A stretch of 56,792 nt of DNA. It comes from Zipacnadum sp036504235 (lineage in GTDB: Bacteria; Armatimonadota; Zipacnadia; Zipacnadales; Zipacnadaceae). A model generated the notes under the pieces. It was not told the origin of the DNA, did not search any database, and saw only the letters and a program-made list of their open reading frames with translations. The position numbers and the translations under genes were made by a program. This document shows positions 1-8,186 of the stretch, one piece after another (position 1 is the first letter of the stretch; each line of letters opens with the position of its first letter). Where the stretch lies: contig DASXVN010000057.1 in NCBI GenBank assembly GCA_036504235.1, forward strand, positions 1-56,792. The letters run 5' to 3'.

Positions 1-10
1 CATGGTTAGC

Positions 11-43
11 GCCGGGGGGGGACGTAGCCCCCGCCCTACATAC
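11..43. repeat. Palindromic repeat, TGTAGGG family (family 3)
   Basis: Read on the minus strand this copy starts TGTAGGGCGGGGGCTACG and continues into a C-rich arm, so it can fold as a hairpin. Close copies lie at 36650-36678 and 56739-56765, and longer relatives at 34711-34755, 36690-36739, 38674-38715 and 44003-44111. No gene covers it. Confidence 0.7.
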
Positions 44-112
44 CGGCCTCGGAACCGCCCCTGGTCGCCAACCGTCCAAGCAGCGGAAGCCCGGCGCCCG
101 GCGCGCGGCGCT

Positions 113-140
113 TTTGCCCGTCGTGGCTTTGTGTTACAAT
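113..140 (+). promoter_or_regulatory. Possible sigma70-type promoter for the lipoprotein gene
   Basis: TACAAT at 135-140 resembles a -10 box. TTTGCC at 113-118 lies 16 bp upstream as a weak -35. The start codon of the lipoprotein gene is about 90 bp downstream. The -10 is convincing and the -35 is not. Confidence 0.4.
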
Positions 141-229
141 CCTCAGGCGCTAGCTGCGCTGACGCCGCTCGCCCGTAGTTGGTGCGAGACGCGGTCCTAT
201 TCGTCGCACTCCGACTGGAGGAACCCAGC

Positions 230-868
230 TTGTTGCTCTCAAACGTTTCCCGCCTCACCCTAGGTTCCGCGCTCCTGCTCGCAATCGTCCTGCCGGCCCT
301 GGTCACCGGCTGTGGCGGAGGCGGCGGAGGCGGCAGCACTACCCTGATCGTATCCGGCAAGGTGGTCAACGCCGGCACGCTCAATCCGGTGCAAGGCGCG
401 CTGGTTTCGGCCCAGGGGCAAACGGTAACCACCGCCGGCGATGGGACCTTTACCCTCTACAATCTCGCGCATAACCCGGTGGTGATCACCTTCGGGGCCG
501 CCGCTTACCAGACCCTGCAACAGACGATTTCCGTACCGGGAGGCGGCGTGAATATCGGCTCCGTGGCGCTGGTTCCCGCCCATCGGGCGGGCACGGGGAA
601 CGTGACCGGCACGGTGACGGTCAACGGCCTCGCGGCCGCCGGGGCCAGCATTACCGGGGCCGGCGCCTCGGCTCGCTCCAACGCCTCCGGCCAGTTCACC
701 CTGTATAACGCGACGCCGGGCACGCAGACCCTCACCGGTAGCACTTCTGGCGGCGCGGCGGTGGGCTTTGCTCAGGTGGTCGTCCCGGCGGACAGCACCC
801 TGTCCGGGGTGCTCCTAGCCATCACCAGCGGCCCGCCTCCACCCCCGGCCCCTCCTCCGGTTATCTAG
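230..868 (+). CDS. Gly-rich lipoprotein with carboxypeptidase-regulatory-like repeats
   Basis: Predicted secreted lipoprotein of about 212 residues. I chose TTG at 230 because GGAGGA (217-222) lies at ribosome-binding distance and the protein then opens directly with a signal peptide. A longer frame reaches back to TTG 179. The lipobox is LVTGC, and the modified Cys is followed by a run of about seven glycines that would act as a flexible tether. Two beta-sandwich repeats of the CarboxypepD_reg type follow, each with the pattern 'G.V......L.GA.V...G......DG.F.LYN' (roughly residues 38-110 and 120-190). The end is Pro-rich. The lptC/lptA-like genes follow on the same strand about 50 bp downstream, so an envelope role is likely. 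The exact function is unknown. Confidence 0.75.
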   Translation: MLLSNVSRLTLGSALLLAIVLPALVTGCGGGGGGGSTTLIVSGKVVNAGTLNPVQGALVSAQGQTVTTAGDGTFTLYNLAHNPVVITFGAAAYQTLQQTISVPGGGVNIGSVALVPAHRAGTGNVTGTVTVNGLAAAGASITGAGASARSNASGQFTLYNATPGTQTLTGSTSGGAAVGFAQVVVPADSTLSGVLLAITSGPPPPPAPPPVI

Positions 869-919
869 ACGGCCCGGGTGAGCGCAGACCCATGGGCGGC
901 GGAGACCGCCCCCGTCGCC

Positions 920-1603
920 ATGAAGCAACTCGGGAAGTACCGCAAGCTGGTCGGAATAGTGCTGGGCGCCTTGGCCGCGGGCGCGGGTGTCTGGTTGGCC
1001 GTGTATTACCGCTCCGGCCCGCCCGCGCCGGAGACCGCCCCGGGCACCGGTCCTCTGGTCTCCATCCAGCGCCCGGTACTTAGACACAACGAGGGCGACC
1101 GGCTGGCCTGGCAGATCCGGCTCAAGCAGATCCAGATCACCCAGGGCTCCGGCGTGCTGTCGGCGCAGGGCATCCAGGAGGCGCTGATCTACGGCAGCAG
1201 CGGCCAGCCCCTGGTGCGAGTGACCGCCCAGAAGGTCACCGGCCGAGCCGGGGGCAGCGACTTCTCGGTTACCGGCAAAGTGACGGTGGTATCCTATCAG
1301 GGGGTAGTCATCAGCACCGACACGGTGCAGTGGAACCAGAGCCAGGGCCAGATTGTCTGCCCCAGTACGATAACCGCGCGCAGTCGCGAGGCGATGTTCA
1401 GCACCACCGGGATGACTTACGACCTCAAGGGCAGCACCCTGCTGGCGCCGAACCAGGTGAACCTGTACTCGGGCCAGAACAAGATCATCGGCAAGGGGCT
1501 AAACTACAACCTCACCACCGGCAACTTCGCCCTGGATTCGATACAGATAATCTTCAACGCGCAAGAGGCCCAGCAGATGCTGGGCGGGAAGGCGACGCCA
1601 TGA
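920..1603 (+). CDS. LptC-like LPS export periplasmic protein
   Basis: About 227 residues: an N-terminal membrane anchor (residues about 8-28, preceded by basic KYRK) and then a beta-rich domain with the repetitive 'G.V.V.S..G..I.TD.V.W' strand pattern of LptC/DUF1239. LptC is the single-pass protein that receives lipopolysaccharide from the LptBFG transporter and hands it to LptA. No other lpt gene is present apart from the next one. The start is uncertain: ATG 920 puts the anchor at the N-terminus, while an in-frame GTG at 878 would add 14 residues. The stop overlaps the next ATG in ATGA (1600-1603), indicating translational coupling. The assignment rests on topology and strand pattern because LptC sequences diverge strongly. 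Confidence 0.7.
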   Translation: MKQLGKYRKLVGIVLGALAAGAGVWLAVYYRSGPPAPETAPGTGPLVSIQRPVLRHNEGDRLAWQIRLKQIQITQGSGVLSAQGIQEALIYGSSGQPLVRVTAQKVTGRAGGSDFSVTGKVTVVSYQGVVISTDTVQWNQSQGQIVCPSTITARSREAMFSTTGMTYDLKGSTLLAPNQVNLYSGQNKIIGKGLNYNLTTGNFALDSIQIIFNAQEAQQMLGGKATP

Positions 1604-2442
1604 GAGGCTGGTGGGCAGTGAGTCTGGCCGTAGGGGGCGTGGCGCTGCTGGTGAGCGCTCCGCGCTCGTTCGCGCCGGCCCGGGCCGCCGACCAGCCGGC
1701 GGCCAGCCCGGCGCGCCCGCCCGCGGCTGCACCTCCGCAGAAGAAACCCAAGACTTACACCCTCAAGCACGCCGACCACGGCAATTACCTCTCGGCCACC
1801 AAGACCTATCACCTCACCGGCAATATCGTCTTCGTCCAAGACAAAGTGACCATGTCGATGGATCAATGCGACTACAACGACGCTAACGATACGGCCGTCG
1901 CCACCGGCCACCTGAAGATCACCGACCCCGAGTCCACCATCACCGGAGACCTGCTCAAGGTGGATTTCGGCAAGAAGCTGGCCCAGATCAGCGGCAATGT
2001 GAAGATCGTCACCCAGAAGAAGAAGGCGGAGACCCCCCCGGCCGCGGCTGACGAGAAACCGGGGGCGTTGGCCGAGTATCGCCAGAAGCTGACCACCATC
2101 ACCTGCCCCAGCATTGATTACTACTACGCCGAAGACAAGAAGCAGGCCACGGTGGCCGGGCCGCTGCAGGCGGTCCAGGATGACAAGACCGTCACCGCCG
2201 ACAAAGCCTTCTACGATGGCGTTAAGGACGAGGTCACGCTGGAGGGCAACGTGCGCGTGGTGACTGAGGCCGGCAGCGAATTCCGCTGCCCCCAGGTGAT
2301 CATCTCGCTCCAGGACGACTCCTTCCAGGCCGACAACGTCGAGGGCGTGGCGGTAGAAGAGAAGAAGCCGGAGGAAACCAAGCCCCCGGCCGGCGGCGGC
2401 ACTCCGCCCCCGCCGCCCCCGCCGGCACCCCCCGCACCCTAG
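1600..2442 (+). CDS. LptA/OstA-like periplasmic protein
   Basis: About 280 residues. A signal peptide (about 1-30, ending ARA-A) is followed by a Pro/Ala linker. OstA/LptA-type beta repeats then fill residues about 45-250, for example 'YHLTGNIVFVQDKVTMS', 'ATGHLKITDPESTITGD', 'ISGNVKIVT' and 'LEGNVRVVTEAG'. LptA forms a beta-jellyroll bridge carrying LPS across the periplasm. The C-terminus is an unusual Glu/Lys-Pro segment ending in a run of prolines. The ATGA overlap with the LptC-like gene supports a shared role. The protein is longer than typical LptA (about 180 residues), so it may be an OstA-domain paralogue instead of the main bridge. Confidence 0.75.
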   Translation: MRGWWAVSLAVGGVALLVSAPRSFAPARAADQPAASPARPPAAAPPQKKPKTYTLKHADHGNYLSATKTYHLTGNIVFVQDKVTMSMDQCDYNDANDTAVATGHLKITDPESTITGDLLKVDFGKKLAQISGNVKIVTQKKKAETPPAAADEKPGALAEYRQKLTTITCPSIDYYYAEDKKQATVAGPLQAVQDDKTVTADKAFYDGVKDEVTLEGNVRVVTEAGSEFRCPQVIISLQDDSFQADNVEGVAVEEKKPEETKPPAGGGTPPPPPPPAPPAP

Positions 2443-2475
2443 CACCAACTTCACCTCCGCGGAAGGAACTCACCC

Positions 2476-3585
2476 ATGACCAATCGCGAGCGCTTCCTGG
2501 CCCTCATGGAGTTCGAGACGCCCGACCGGTTGCCCAACTACGAACTGGGAGCTTGGGGGCAGGCCTATGACCGCTGGATCGGCGAGGGGTTGCCGATGGA
2601 GGAGTTGTACGGCGATTGGTTCGACGGCGAGCCCTATCTGGAGTTGGAGCGGCGCGGCTTTGCCCCGATCAATGTCAGCCTGCTGCCGCCTTTCGACTAC
2701 GAGGTACTGGCGGAGGACGAGCGCTATATCACGGCTCGCAACGGCGCGGGCATCGTGACCCGAGCGCTCAAAGAGGGCACCGCCCGCGGCACCCGCTGGT
2801 GCATGGACCAGTACCTGTCCCATCCGGTCACCGACCGGGCCAGCTTTGCCGCGATCAAGCAGCGCTATCAGCCGCACCAGCTCACCCGCTACCCGATCTG
2901 GTGGGACGAGTGGGCGCGGATCTGGGCGACCCGCGACTATCCTCTGTGCCTGCTGCGCAACGGATCGTTCGGCCTCTACTCTCAGCTCCGCTCCTGGGTG
3001 GGCACTGAGAATCTCTCTTACCTGTTCTACGATGACCCGGCTTTCGTGGGGGAAATGATCGAGTTCGCCGCCGACTTCCTGCTGGCGACGGTCGAGCGGG
3101 GGCTGACCGGCGTGCAGTACGACTACTTCAACTTCTTCGAGGATTTTGCCGGCAAGGGCGGTCCGCTACTGTCGCCGGCGATCTTCCGACAGCTCTTCCT
3201 GCCCGCCTACCAGCGCATCATCGGCCGCCTGCGGCAAGCCGGGATCAAGCACTTCTGGCTGGACAGCGACGGCGACCCCCGGGCGCTGATCCCCCTCATG
3301 ATCGAAGCGGGAATCACCTGCCTGTGGCCGCTGGAGGTCGCCTCGGGGATGGACGCGGTCGAACTACGCCGCGAGTGGGGACATGACCTGGCGCTGGCGG
3401 GCGGCATCGACAAGCGGGAAATCGCCAAAAACCGGGCGGCGATTGACCGCGAACTAGAGCGCCGCATCCTGCCCCTGCGCGAGGCCGGCGGCTACCTCCC
3501 CCACCTCGACCACACCTTCCCGCCCGACGTAAGCTACGACAACTTGCGCTACTACCTGGACAAGAAGCGCGAACTGCTGGCCTAG
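2476..3585 (+). CDS. Uroporphyrinogen decarboxylase (URO-D) family protein
   Basis: 369 residues in a single TIM-barrel domain. The opening 'TNRERFLALMEFETPDRLPNYE' is typical of the divergent URO-D/MtaA-like proteins abundant in Armatimonadota, Planctomycetes and other sugar or methyl-group degraders. 'FWLDSDGD' (about residues 256-263) and 'LAGGIDKREIAKN' (about 310-322) match the C-terminal active-site strands of this branch. Many of these relatives are thought to be corrinoid or methyl-transfer enzymes and not heme enzymes, and no heme gene is nearby. GGAAGG precedes the ATG at good spacing. Its TAG stop sits in a CTAG that also provides the stop of the convergent kinase gene. The substrate is unknown. 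Confidence 0.8.
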   Translation: MTNRERFLALMEFETPDRLPNYELGAWGQAYDRWIGEGLPMEELYGDWFDGEPYLELERRGFAPINVSLLPPFDYEVLAEDERYITARNGAGIVTRALKEGTARGTRWCMDQYLSHPVTDRASFAAIKQRYQPHQLTRYPIWWDEWARIWATRDYPLCLLRNGSFGLYSQLRSWVGTENLSYLFYDDPAFVGEMIEFAADFLLATVERGLTGVQYDYFNFFEDFAGKGGPLLSPAIFRQLFLPAYQRIIGRLRQAGIKHFWLDSDGDPRALIPLMIEAGITCLWPLEVASGMDAVELRREWGHDLALAGGIDKREIAKNRAAIDRELERRILPLREAGGYLPHLDHTFPPDVSYDNLRYYLDKKRELLA

Positions 3586-4742
3586 CCCAGGCTCCGCGGC
3601 AGAATGACAGTGAAGGTGGTCCCGCCGGCCGCGTCGCTGGTGAAGCTGACCTCGCCGCCCAGGTAGCGCTCGGTGAGGAGCTTGACGCTGTGCGTCCCGA
3701 CACCGCGACCCGCGCCGGGCTTGGTGCTGAAGGAACGCTGGAAGATCTGGGCGCGGACCTCCGGGGACAGGACCGCCGCGTTGTGGACGAGGAAAGCTAC
3801 CCGGTCACCGTGATCTTCCGCCGCAAGCGTGACCACCCCGCCCGCCCCGGTCGCCTCCACCGCGTTGCGCAGGAGATTGCCCAGCACTCGCTTGAGCAGG
3901 GCCGCGTCGGTGACCATTTCCACCTCGGGCGCGGACTCCACCCGCACCGTCACTTCCGCCGCGTGCGCCTCCCCGTGCAGCATCTGCACCAGGCTTTCCA
4001 GGAGCGCCGGCACCGATACCGGGCTGGGATGCGCCCGCAACTCGCCCCGCTCGGCCATGACCAGCTCGCGCTGCGCCACAATCTCGTCCACCATCTGGCG
4101 GGAGAGGTGACGCAGGTCCTGCTGAAAGTCCAGCAAGCTCTTGCCGCTCTTATTGTCGGCGGAGGCCAGCTCCGCAACGGCGCGAATGCTCATCGCGGTG
4201 TTGAGTACGTCGTGGAAGAACACCCGCTCCAGCACCTGACGGCGTTTCTCGGCGCTCAGGTCGCGGACGGCCAGGACCACGAATTCCGTGTCGCCGGCCG
4301 GCAGGTAGCTGGCCTGCATCTCCAGATCGCGAGCCCCACCCTCCTGCTCCCCGGCAGTGCGCAGGCGGCACTCGCGCCGCACGGAGGCCTGGGTCTCCAG
4401 GCAGGACAAAATGGCTTCCACCGCGCCGCAGGCGAAGCAGTACTCCGAGGTGCCGCAGCCCCCCGCGCAGTCGTCGGCGTGCACACAGCCCGTCGCCTCG
4501 CCCGGCCGCGACCCCACGATCGCCTCTACGTCGCTCACACCCAGCAACTGCAGCAGCGGCCCGTTGCCGGCGACAATCTGCCGCTGGCCATTGAGCACCA
4601 TCACCGGATCGGGCATCGCTTCCAGCAGCAGGGGGGCGATGGGGTCGGCCAAAAACTGATCGCGCTGAGCCTGCACCGCCTCCGGCGTAGCGCGCTCGGC
4701 GGGGGCGAAATTCGTGGTGAGGCGGCAGGTTTCTGCGGGCAT
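3582..4742 (-). CDS. PAS-domain sensor histidine kinase with a five-Cys cluster
   Basis: 386 residues with no membrane segment, so probably cytoplasmic. A PAS domain (about 35-165) contains an insertion with Cys86, Cys92, Cys96, Cys102 and Cys105 in the pattern C-x5-C-x3-C-x5-C-x2-C. Such Cys-rich PAS domains could bind metal or sense redox state. The phosphoacceptor helix carries FFHD with His177. The ATPase domain has an N box (NLLRNAVEA) and a G box (FSTKPGAGRGVGTHS). AAGGA lies 7 nt before the ATG. The gene starts 47 bp downstream of lon on the same strand, so it is probably the last gene of the hsp20-lon operon, which hints at stress sensing. No response regulator is adjacent. Confidence 0.88.
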   Translation of the reverse strand: MPAETCRLTTNFAPAERATPEAVQAQRDQFLADPIAPLLLEAMPDPVMVLNGQRQIVAGNGPLLQLLGVSDVEAIVGSRPGEATGCVHADDCAGGCGTSEYCFACGAVEAILSCLETQASVRRECRLRTAGEQEGGARDLEMQASYLPAGDTEFVVLAVRDLSAEKRRQVLERVFFHDVLNTAMSIRAVAELASADNKSGKSLLDFQQDLRHLSRQMVDEIVAQRELVMAERGELRAHPSPVSVPALLESLVQMLHGEAHAAEVTVRVESAPEVEMVTDAALLKRVLGNLLRNAVEATGAGGVVTLAAEDHGDRVAFLVHNAAVLSPEVRAQIFQRSFSTKPGAGRGVGTHSVKLLTERYLGGEVSFTSDAAGGTTFTVILPRSLG

Positions 4743-4789
4743 AGGTATCCTTTGGGTTGCCCCAGCCGAGACCGGGGTGAGCGTCAGCC

Positions 4790-7138
4790 TTAGCTGCCTT
4801 TGGCGGGTAAGAGCGAGGCCTCGAGCGCGTCTTCCACGACGTTAGCGTAGACGAAGGTCAGACCCTCGCGCATGGTCTCTTCCATTTCCAGGACATCCGG
4901 CTCATTGCCGGCGGGCAGGATCACCGTGGTCAGGCCCGCGCGCTTGGCGGCCAGGACCTTCTCTTTGACGCCGCCGATGCGCATGACCTTGCCGCGCAGG
5001 GTGATCTCCCCGGTCATGCAGACATCACTGCGGAACAGACGCCCGGTGAACAGGCTCACCAGCACGGTAGCCATCGCCACGCCGGCCGAGGGGCCGTCCT
5101 TGGGCGTAGCCCCGGCGGGCACGTGCAGGTGCACGTCCACCGCCGAGAAAAAGTCCGCGGCCAGGCCCAGTTTCTCGGCGTTGCTGCGCACCCAACTGAG
5201 GGCGGCGCGCGCCGACTCCTGCATGACCTCGCCCAACTGACCCGTGAGCACCAGATTCTCGTGCCCCGGCATCTTAGTCGCTTCCACGAAGAGAATCTCG
5301 CCGCCGGCCTGAGTCCAGGCCAGTCCGCAGACCACCCCCGGCGAGCCAATCCGCTCGGCTACCTCAGAATAGAACGGCTGCGGACCGAGAAACTCCTCCA
5401 GGTCCTTGCGATTAATCACCGGCATTTTCGTCTCGCCGCCGGCGAGACGCCGGGCCAGCTTGCGGCAGAGCCGGGCGATGGTGCGCTCCAGGTTGCGTAC
5501 CCCCGCCTCCCGGGTGTAGCCGCGGATGATCCGGGCCAGCGCCGGCTTGCGGATCTTGACCTGCGAGGCTTTGAGCCCGTGCTCGGTGGTCTGCCGGGGG
5601 ATCAGGTACTGCTCGGCGATCTTGATCTTCTCCTCGTCCGTGTACCCGGGCAGGTGCAGGACCTCCATGCGGTCCAGGAGCGGGGGCGGAATGGTGCCCA
5701 GGGTGTTGGCGGTGGTCACGAAGATCACGTGCGAAAGGTCGTAAGGGACCTCCATGTAGTGGTCGGAGAAGGTGTCATTCTGCTGCGGGTCCAGGACTTC
5801 CAGGAGGGCGCTGGTGGGGTCGCCGCGGTAGTCCGCGCCCACTTTGTCAATCTCGTCGAGCATGAAGACCGGGTTGTTGGTGCCCGCGCTGCGCAGGCCC
5901 TGCAGGATGCGTCCCGGCATGGCGCCCACGTAGGTGCGTCGGTGGCCGCGGATCTCCGCCTCATCGCGGATGCCGCCCAGGGAGACGCGCACGAACTGCC
6001 GGCCCGTGGCCCGGGCGATGCTGCGCCCCAGGGAGGTCTTGCCCACGCCCGGAGGGCCTACGAAGCACAGAATCGGCCCCTTCAGGTCCGGCTTGATCTT
6101 GCGAACGGCCAGGTACTCGACGATCCGATCCTTGACGTCCGCCAAGCCATAGTGGTCCTCGTCGAGGATGCGCTGCGCCTCCTCCACGTCAATGTGCTCT
6201 TCCGAGTAGATGAGCCAGGGGAGGTCCAGGATCCAATCCAGATAGGTGCGGATCACGCTGTACTCCGCGGCCGCCGGATTCATGCGGGCCAGGCGGTCCA
6301 GCTCCCGGGTGGCAGCCTCGCGAGCCGCGGCGGTGAGCCGGGTCTCGTCCAACCGCCGGCGCAACTCGCCGATCTCGTCGCTCTCCTCCGACTCGCCCAG
6401 TTCCTGCTGGATGGCCTGCATCTGCTGGCGCAGGAAGTGCTCGCGCTGGACGGATTCCATCTCCTGGCGCATCTGCGCGGAGGCCTGGTCGGCGATCTGC
6501 AGCCGCATCAACTCCTGGTAGGCCGCCTCGTTGAGCAGGTGCAGGCGCTCATGCAAGCTGACGGCCTCCAGGACCCGCTGCTTGGCGCCCAACGGCTGGT
6601 CCAGGGTGGCCGCGATCAGGTCGCAGAGGGCCGAGCGCCCCGGGACATTCAGGGCCTGGAGGTAAGCCTCGTCCGGCAGGATGGGCGACAAGCTCACGAT
6701 CTGCTGGAAAGACCCCAGCAGCGCCTGGGCCAGACCCTCCAGCTCCTCGCCGGTCTCCTCATCCTCCGGCAGTTGCTCCACTTTGGCGATCAGGAAGGGC
6801 TCGACTTTCTCCACCGAGCCGAGGCGCATCCGGGTGACGCCGCGCACCAGCAGCCGGTGGGTCCCGTCGGGCATCTGCAGCATGCGCTGGACGCGCACCG
6901 CGCAGCCGACCTCGTAGACGCCCAGGCCTTCCTGGCGCAGGGGGTCCTCCAACGGGCGGCGGGCCACCACCAGCATCAGCCGGTCGGTAGCGACCACGGC
7001 GTCCACCAGGGCAGCGTCCGCCTGCTCGGTGGCCAAGGGGACCAACATGTAGGGAAAGACCACGGAGTTGACCGGGAGCACCGGCAGGGTCTCCGGGATG
7101 GTTATTTCTTGAGCGTCGGAGTTTTTATCCTCAGCCAT
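4790..7138 (-). CDS. lon: ATP-dependent Lon protease
   Basis: 782 residues, normal for LonA. It has an N-terminal substrate-binding domain (from about residue 14), a coiled-coil region (about 200-300) and an AAA+ module with Walker A GPPGVGKT (361-368) and Walker B VFMLDEID (about 424-431). The C-terminal protease domain has catalytic Ser684 in PKDGPSAG and Lys727 in GGVKEK, the Ser-Lys dyad spacing of 43 seen in LonA. It degrades damaged and regulatory proteins in the cytoplasm. GAGGTGA precedes the ATG. It lies 57 bp downstream of the hsp20 gene, a logical proteostasis pairing, and is probably transcribed from the same promoter. Confidence 0.97.
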   Translation of the reverse strand: MAEDKNSDAQEITIPETLPVLPVNSVVFPYMLVPLATEQADAALVDAVVATDRLMLVVARRPLEDPLRQEGLGVYEVGCAVRVQRMLQMPDGTHRLLVRGVTRMRLGSVEKVEPFLIAKVEQLPEDEETGEELEGLAQALLGSFQQIVSLSPILPDEAYLQALNVPGRSALCDLIAATLDQPLGAKQRVLEAVSLHERLHLLNEAAYQELMRLQIADQASAQMRQEMESVQREHFLRQQMQAIQQELGESEESDEIGELRRRLDETRLTAAAREAATRELDRLARMNPAAAEYSVIRTYLDWILDLPWLIYSEEHIDVEEAQRILDEDHYGLADVKDRIVEYLAVRKIKPDLKGPILCFVGPPGVGKTSLGRSIARATGRQFVRVSLGGIRDEAEIRGHRRTYVGAMPGRILQGLRSAGTNNPVFMLDEIDKVGADYRGDPTSALLEVLDPQQNDTFSDHYMEVPYDLSHVIFVTTANTLGTIPPPLLDRMEVLHLPGYTDEEKIKIAEQYLIPRQTTEHGLKASQVKIRKPALARIIRGYTREAGVRNLERTIARLCRKLARRLAGGETKMPVINRKDLEEFLGPQPFYSEVAERIGSPGVVCGLAWTQAGGEILFVEATKMPGHENLVLTGQLGEVMQESARAALSWVRSNAEKLGLAADFFSAVDVHLHVPAGATPKDGPSAGVAMATVLVSLFTGRLFRSDVCMTGEITLRGKVMRIGGVKEKVLAAKRAGLTTVILPAGNEPDVLEMEETMREGLTFVYANVVEDALEASLLPAKGS

Positions 7139-7194
7139 GGTTCAGATTCACCTCGAAAGCTTCCTAAAAAATAAGCAGGAAAGCGACCACGCCA

Positions 7195-7641
7195 CTAGCT
7201 GATCGGCACGGAACGGGTGCGGGGCGCCGCGGGAGGCGCCTTGGGCATGACGATCTCCAGGAACCCGTCGGCGTAAGAGGCGGAGACCGCCTCCACGTCA
7301 ATGGGCTGCGGGATGGAGATCTGGCGGGCGAACTGGCCGCACTCGATCTCCATGTTGTAGTACTTGCGGGGGCTACCCGCCGCCGGGTCCTCGCGTTTGC
7401 CGGCGATGGCGAGAATCGTGCCTTCGGCGTCCACCGAGACTTCCAGCGCCTCGCGAGCCAGCCCGGCGATCTCCACCCGCGCCACGATCCGGTCCGCGGT
7501 CTCGTATACATCGGTAGGAGGCTCGTACAAGGGCCGGGCTCCGCCCGGCGCGCGCCGATGGGGACGCAGCGTAATCCGCCGAATCGTCCAGCCGCAGGAC
7601 TCGCCGGTCCTGCGAGCGGAAGTGAAGTAGGCGTCGGACAT
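7195..7641 (-). CDS. Hsp20/alpha-crystallin family small heat-shock protein
   Basis: 148 residues from ATG 7641, preceded by GGAGG. The frame stays open upstream, but that part is the promoter region. The alpha-crystallin domain spans about residues 40-140, with the signature 'ASYADGFLEIVMPK' near the end and a short V-P-I tail that resembles the oligomerising IXI motif. Small heat-shock proteins hold unfolding proteins in a refoldable state without ATP. It is the first gene ahead of lon and the kinase. The N-terminal arm (about 40 residues) is Arg-rich. Confidence 0.92.
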   Translation of the reverse strand: MSDAYFTSARRTGESCGWTIRRITLRPHRRAPGGARPLYEPPTDVYETADRIVARVEIAGLAREALEVSVDAEGTILAIAGKREDPAAGSPRKYYNMEIECGQFARQISIPQPIDVEAVSASYADGFLEIVMPKAPPAAPRTRSVPIS

Positions 7642-7693
7642 AGACGGGAGTCCCTCCTGCAACGGGCTAACAATGGAACGAGGCGTAGCTACC

Positions 7694-7722
7694 ATTATAG
7701 TGGTGACGACCAGCCGGGACAA
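7694..7722 (-). promoter_or_regulatory. Sigma70-type promoter of the hsp20-lon-kinase operon
   Basis: On the minus strand TTGTCC (7722-7717) and a perfect TATAAT (7699-7694) are separated by 17 bp. The start codon at 7641 is about 53 bp downstream. I saw no CIRCE-type inverted repeat here, so heat control by HrcA is not supported. Confidence 0.8.
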
Positions 7723-7797
7723 GCGGTTCGGATTGCGGGAGGGGAGGAGGGGGAGCAAGGGCAACAGCGGGGAGAGGGCGGGAGATGGACGTTTCCC

Positions 7798-7938
7798 TAT
7801 CTCTCTCCCGCGCCAGCGGGGGAGAGTGGCCGCTGCGCAGCAGCGGACGAGAGGGGGCAGTCGTTAGCGCTGGGCGCGGACCCCCTCTCCCCCGGCGGGG
7901 ACGCCGGGTACTCTCCCCCGCTTCGCGGGAGAGAGATA
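7798..7938. repeat. Inverted pair of CTCTCCCGC-type palindromes
   Basis: The left element (7798-7827) reads TATCTCTCTCCCGC, a 4-base centre, then GCGGGGGAGAGT. The right element (7910-7938) is its reverse complement apart from the central bases. The two can pair with each other over about 30 bp, and each can also fold alone. The spacer contains a second nested C-run/G-run pair. Confidence 0.75.
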
Positions 7939-7965
7939 ACGGCTCCTCTCTTCGCGGCCTCATCT

Positions 7966-8023
7966 TTGCCGTTCTCCCCCTCTCCCCAGTCCGCGCGGGG
8001 AGAGGGGGCCGGGGGGTGAGGCC
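7966..8023. repeat. Palindromic repeat, family 1 second module
   Basis: TTTGCCGTT is followed by CCCCTCTCCCC, a short loop, GGGGAGAGGGGG and GGGGTGAGGCC. The copy at 12826-12880 has the same order of elements. A reverse-oriented partial copy lies at 47989-48018. It can form a strong hairpin ahead of the rpsF promoter. Confidence 0.7.
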
Positions 8024-8059
8024 AGAACGTGTGGCCGACCTCCGCCCTTCCCCCCTGCG

Positions 8060-8088
8060 TTGCGCCCCGCAGAGCATTGTGCTATACT
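8060..8088 (+). promoter_or_regulatory. Sigma70-type promoter of rpsF-ssb
   Basis: TTGCGC (8060-8065) and TATACT (8083-8088) are separated by 17 bp. The rpsF start codon is about 100 bp downstream, leaving a leader of roughly 90 nt that could hold a control element. I saw no specific S6:S18-binding structure. Confidence 0.75.
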
Positions 8089-8186
8089 CAGATTGTGTGG
8101 GGCGGCGTCTGCAAACGCCGGCCCCCTTCCTGTTTCGGCGCAGACAGCGCCGAGACTGATAACCCATGGGAAGGACGTGTTACACC

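Larger units (their letters stand above)
7642..8186. other. Intergenic block of nested inverted repeats between hsp20 and rpsF
   Basis: This 545-bp space holds the two divergent promoters and, between them (about 7741-8025), a dense set of C-rich and G-rich palindromes. TATCTCTCTCCCGC starts an element at 7798-7827 that recurs in inverted orientation at 7910-7938. A further module (about 7966-8023) begins TTTGCCGTT and ends GGGGTGAGGCC, matching 12826-12880. Open frames here have repeat-like low-complexity translations and I do not regard them as genes. Confidence 0.75.

Noticed and set aside
5123..7174. 683-residue open frame antisense to lon
   Set aside because: It is a shadow of high-GC coding sequence: Arg/Gly/Leu/Gln-rich translation with no family motif, fully inside lon, a certain gene.
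7741..8025. Possible CRISPR-like array of short repeats
   Set aside because: Units are palindromes of different length with irregular spacing and no unique spacers; no cas gene is near.
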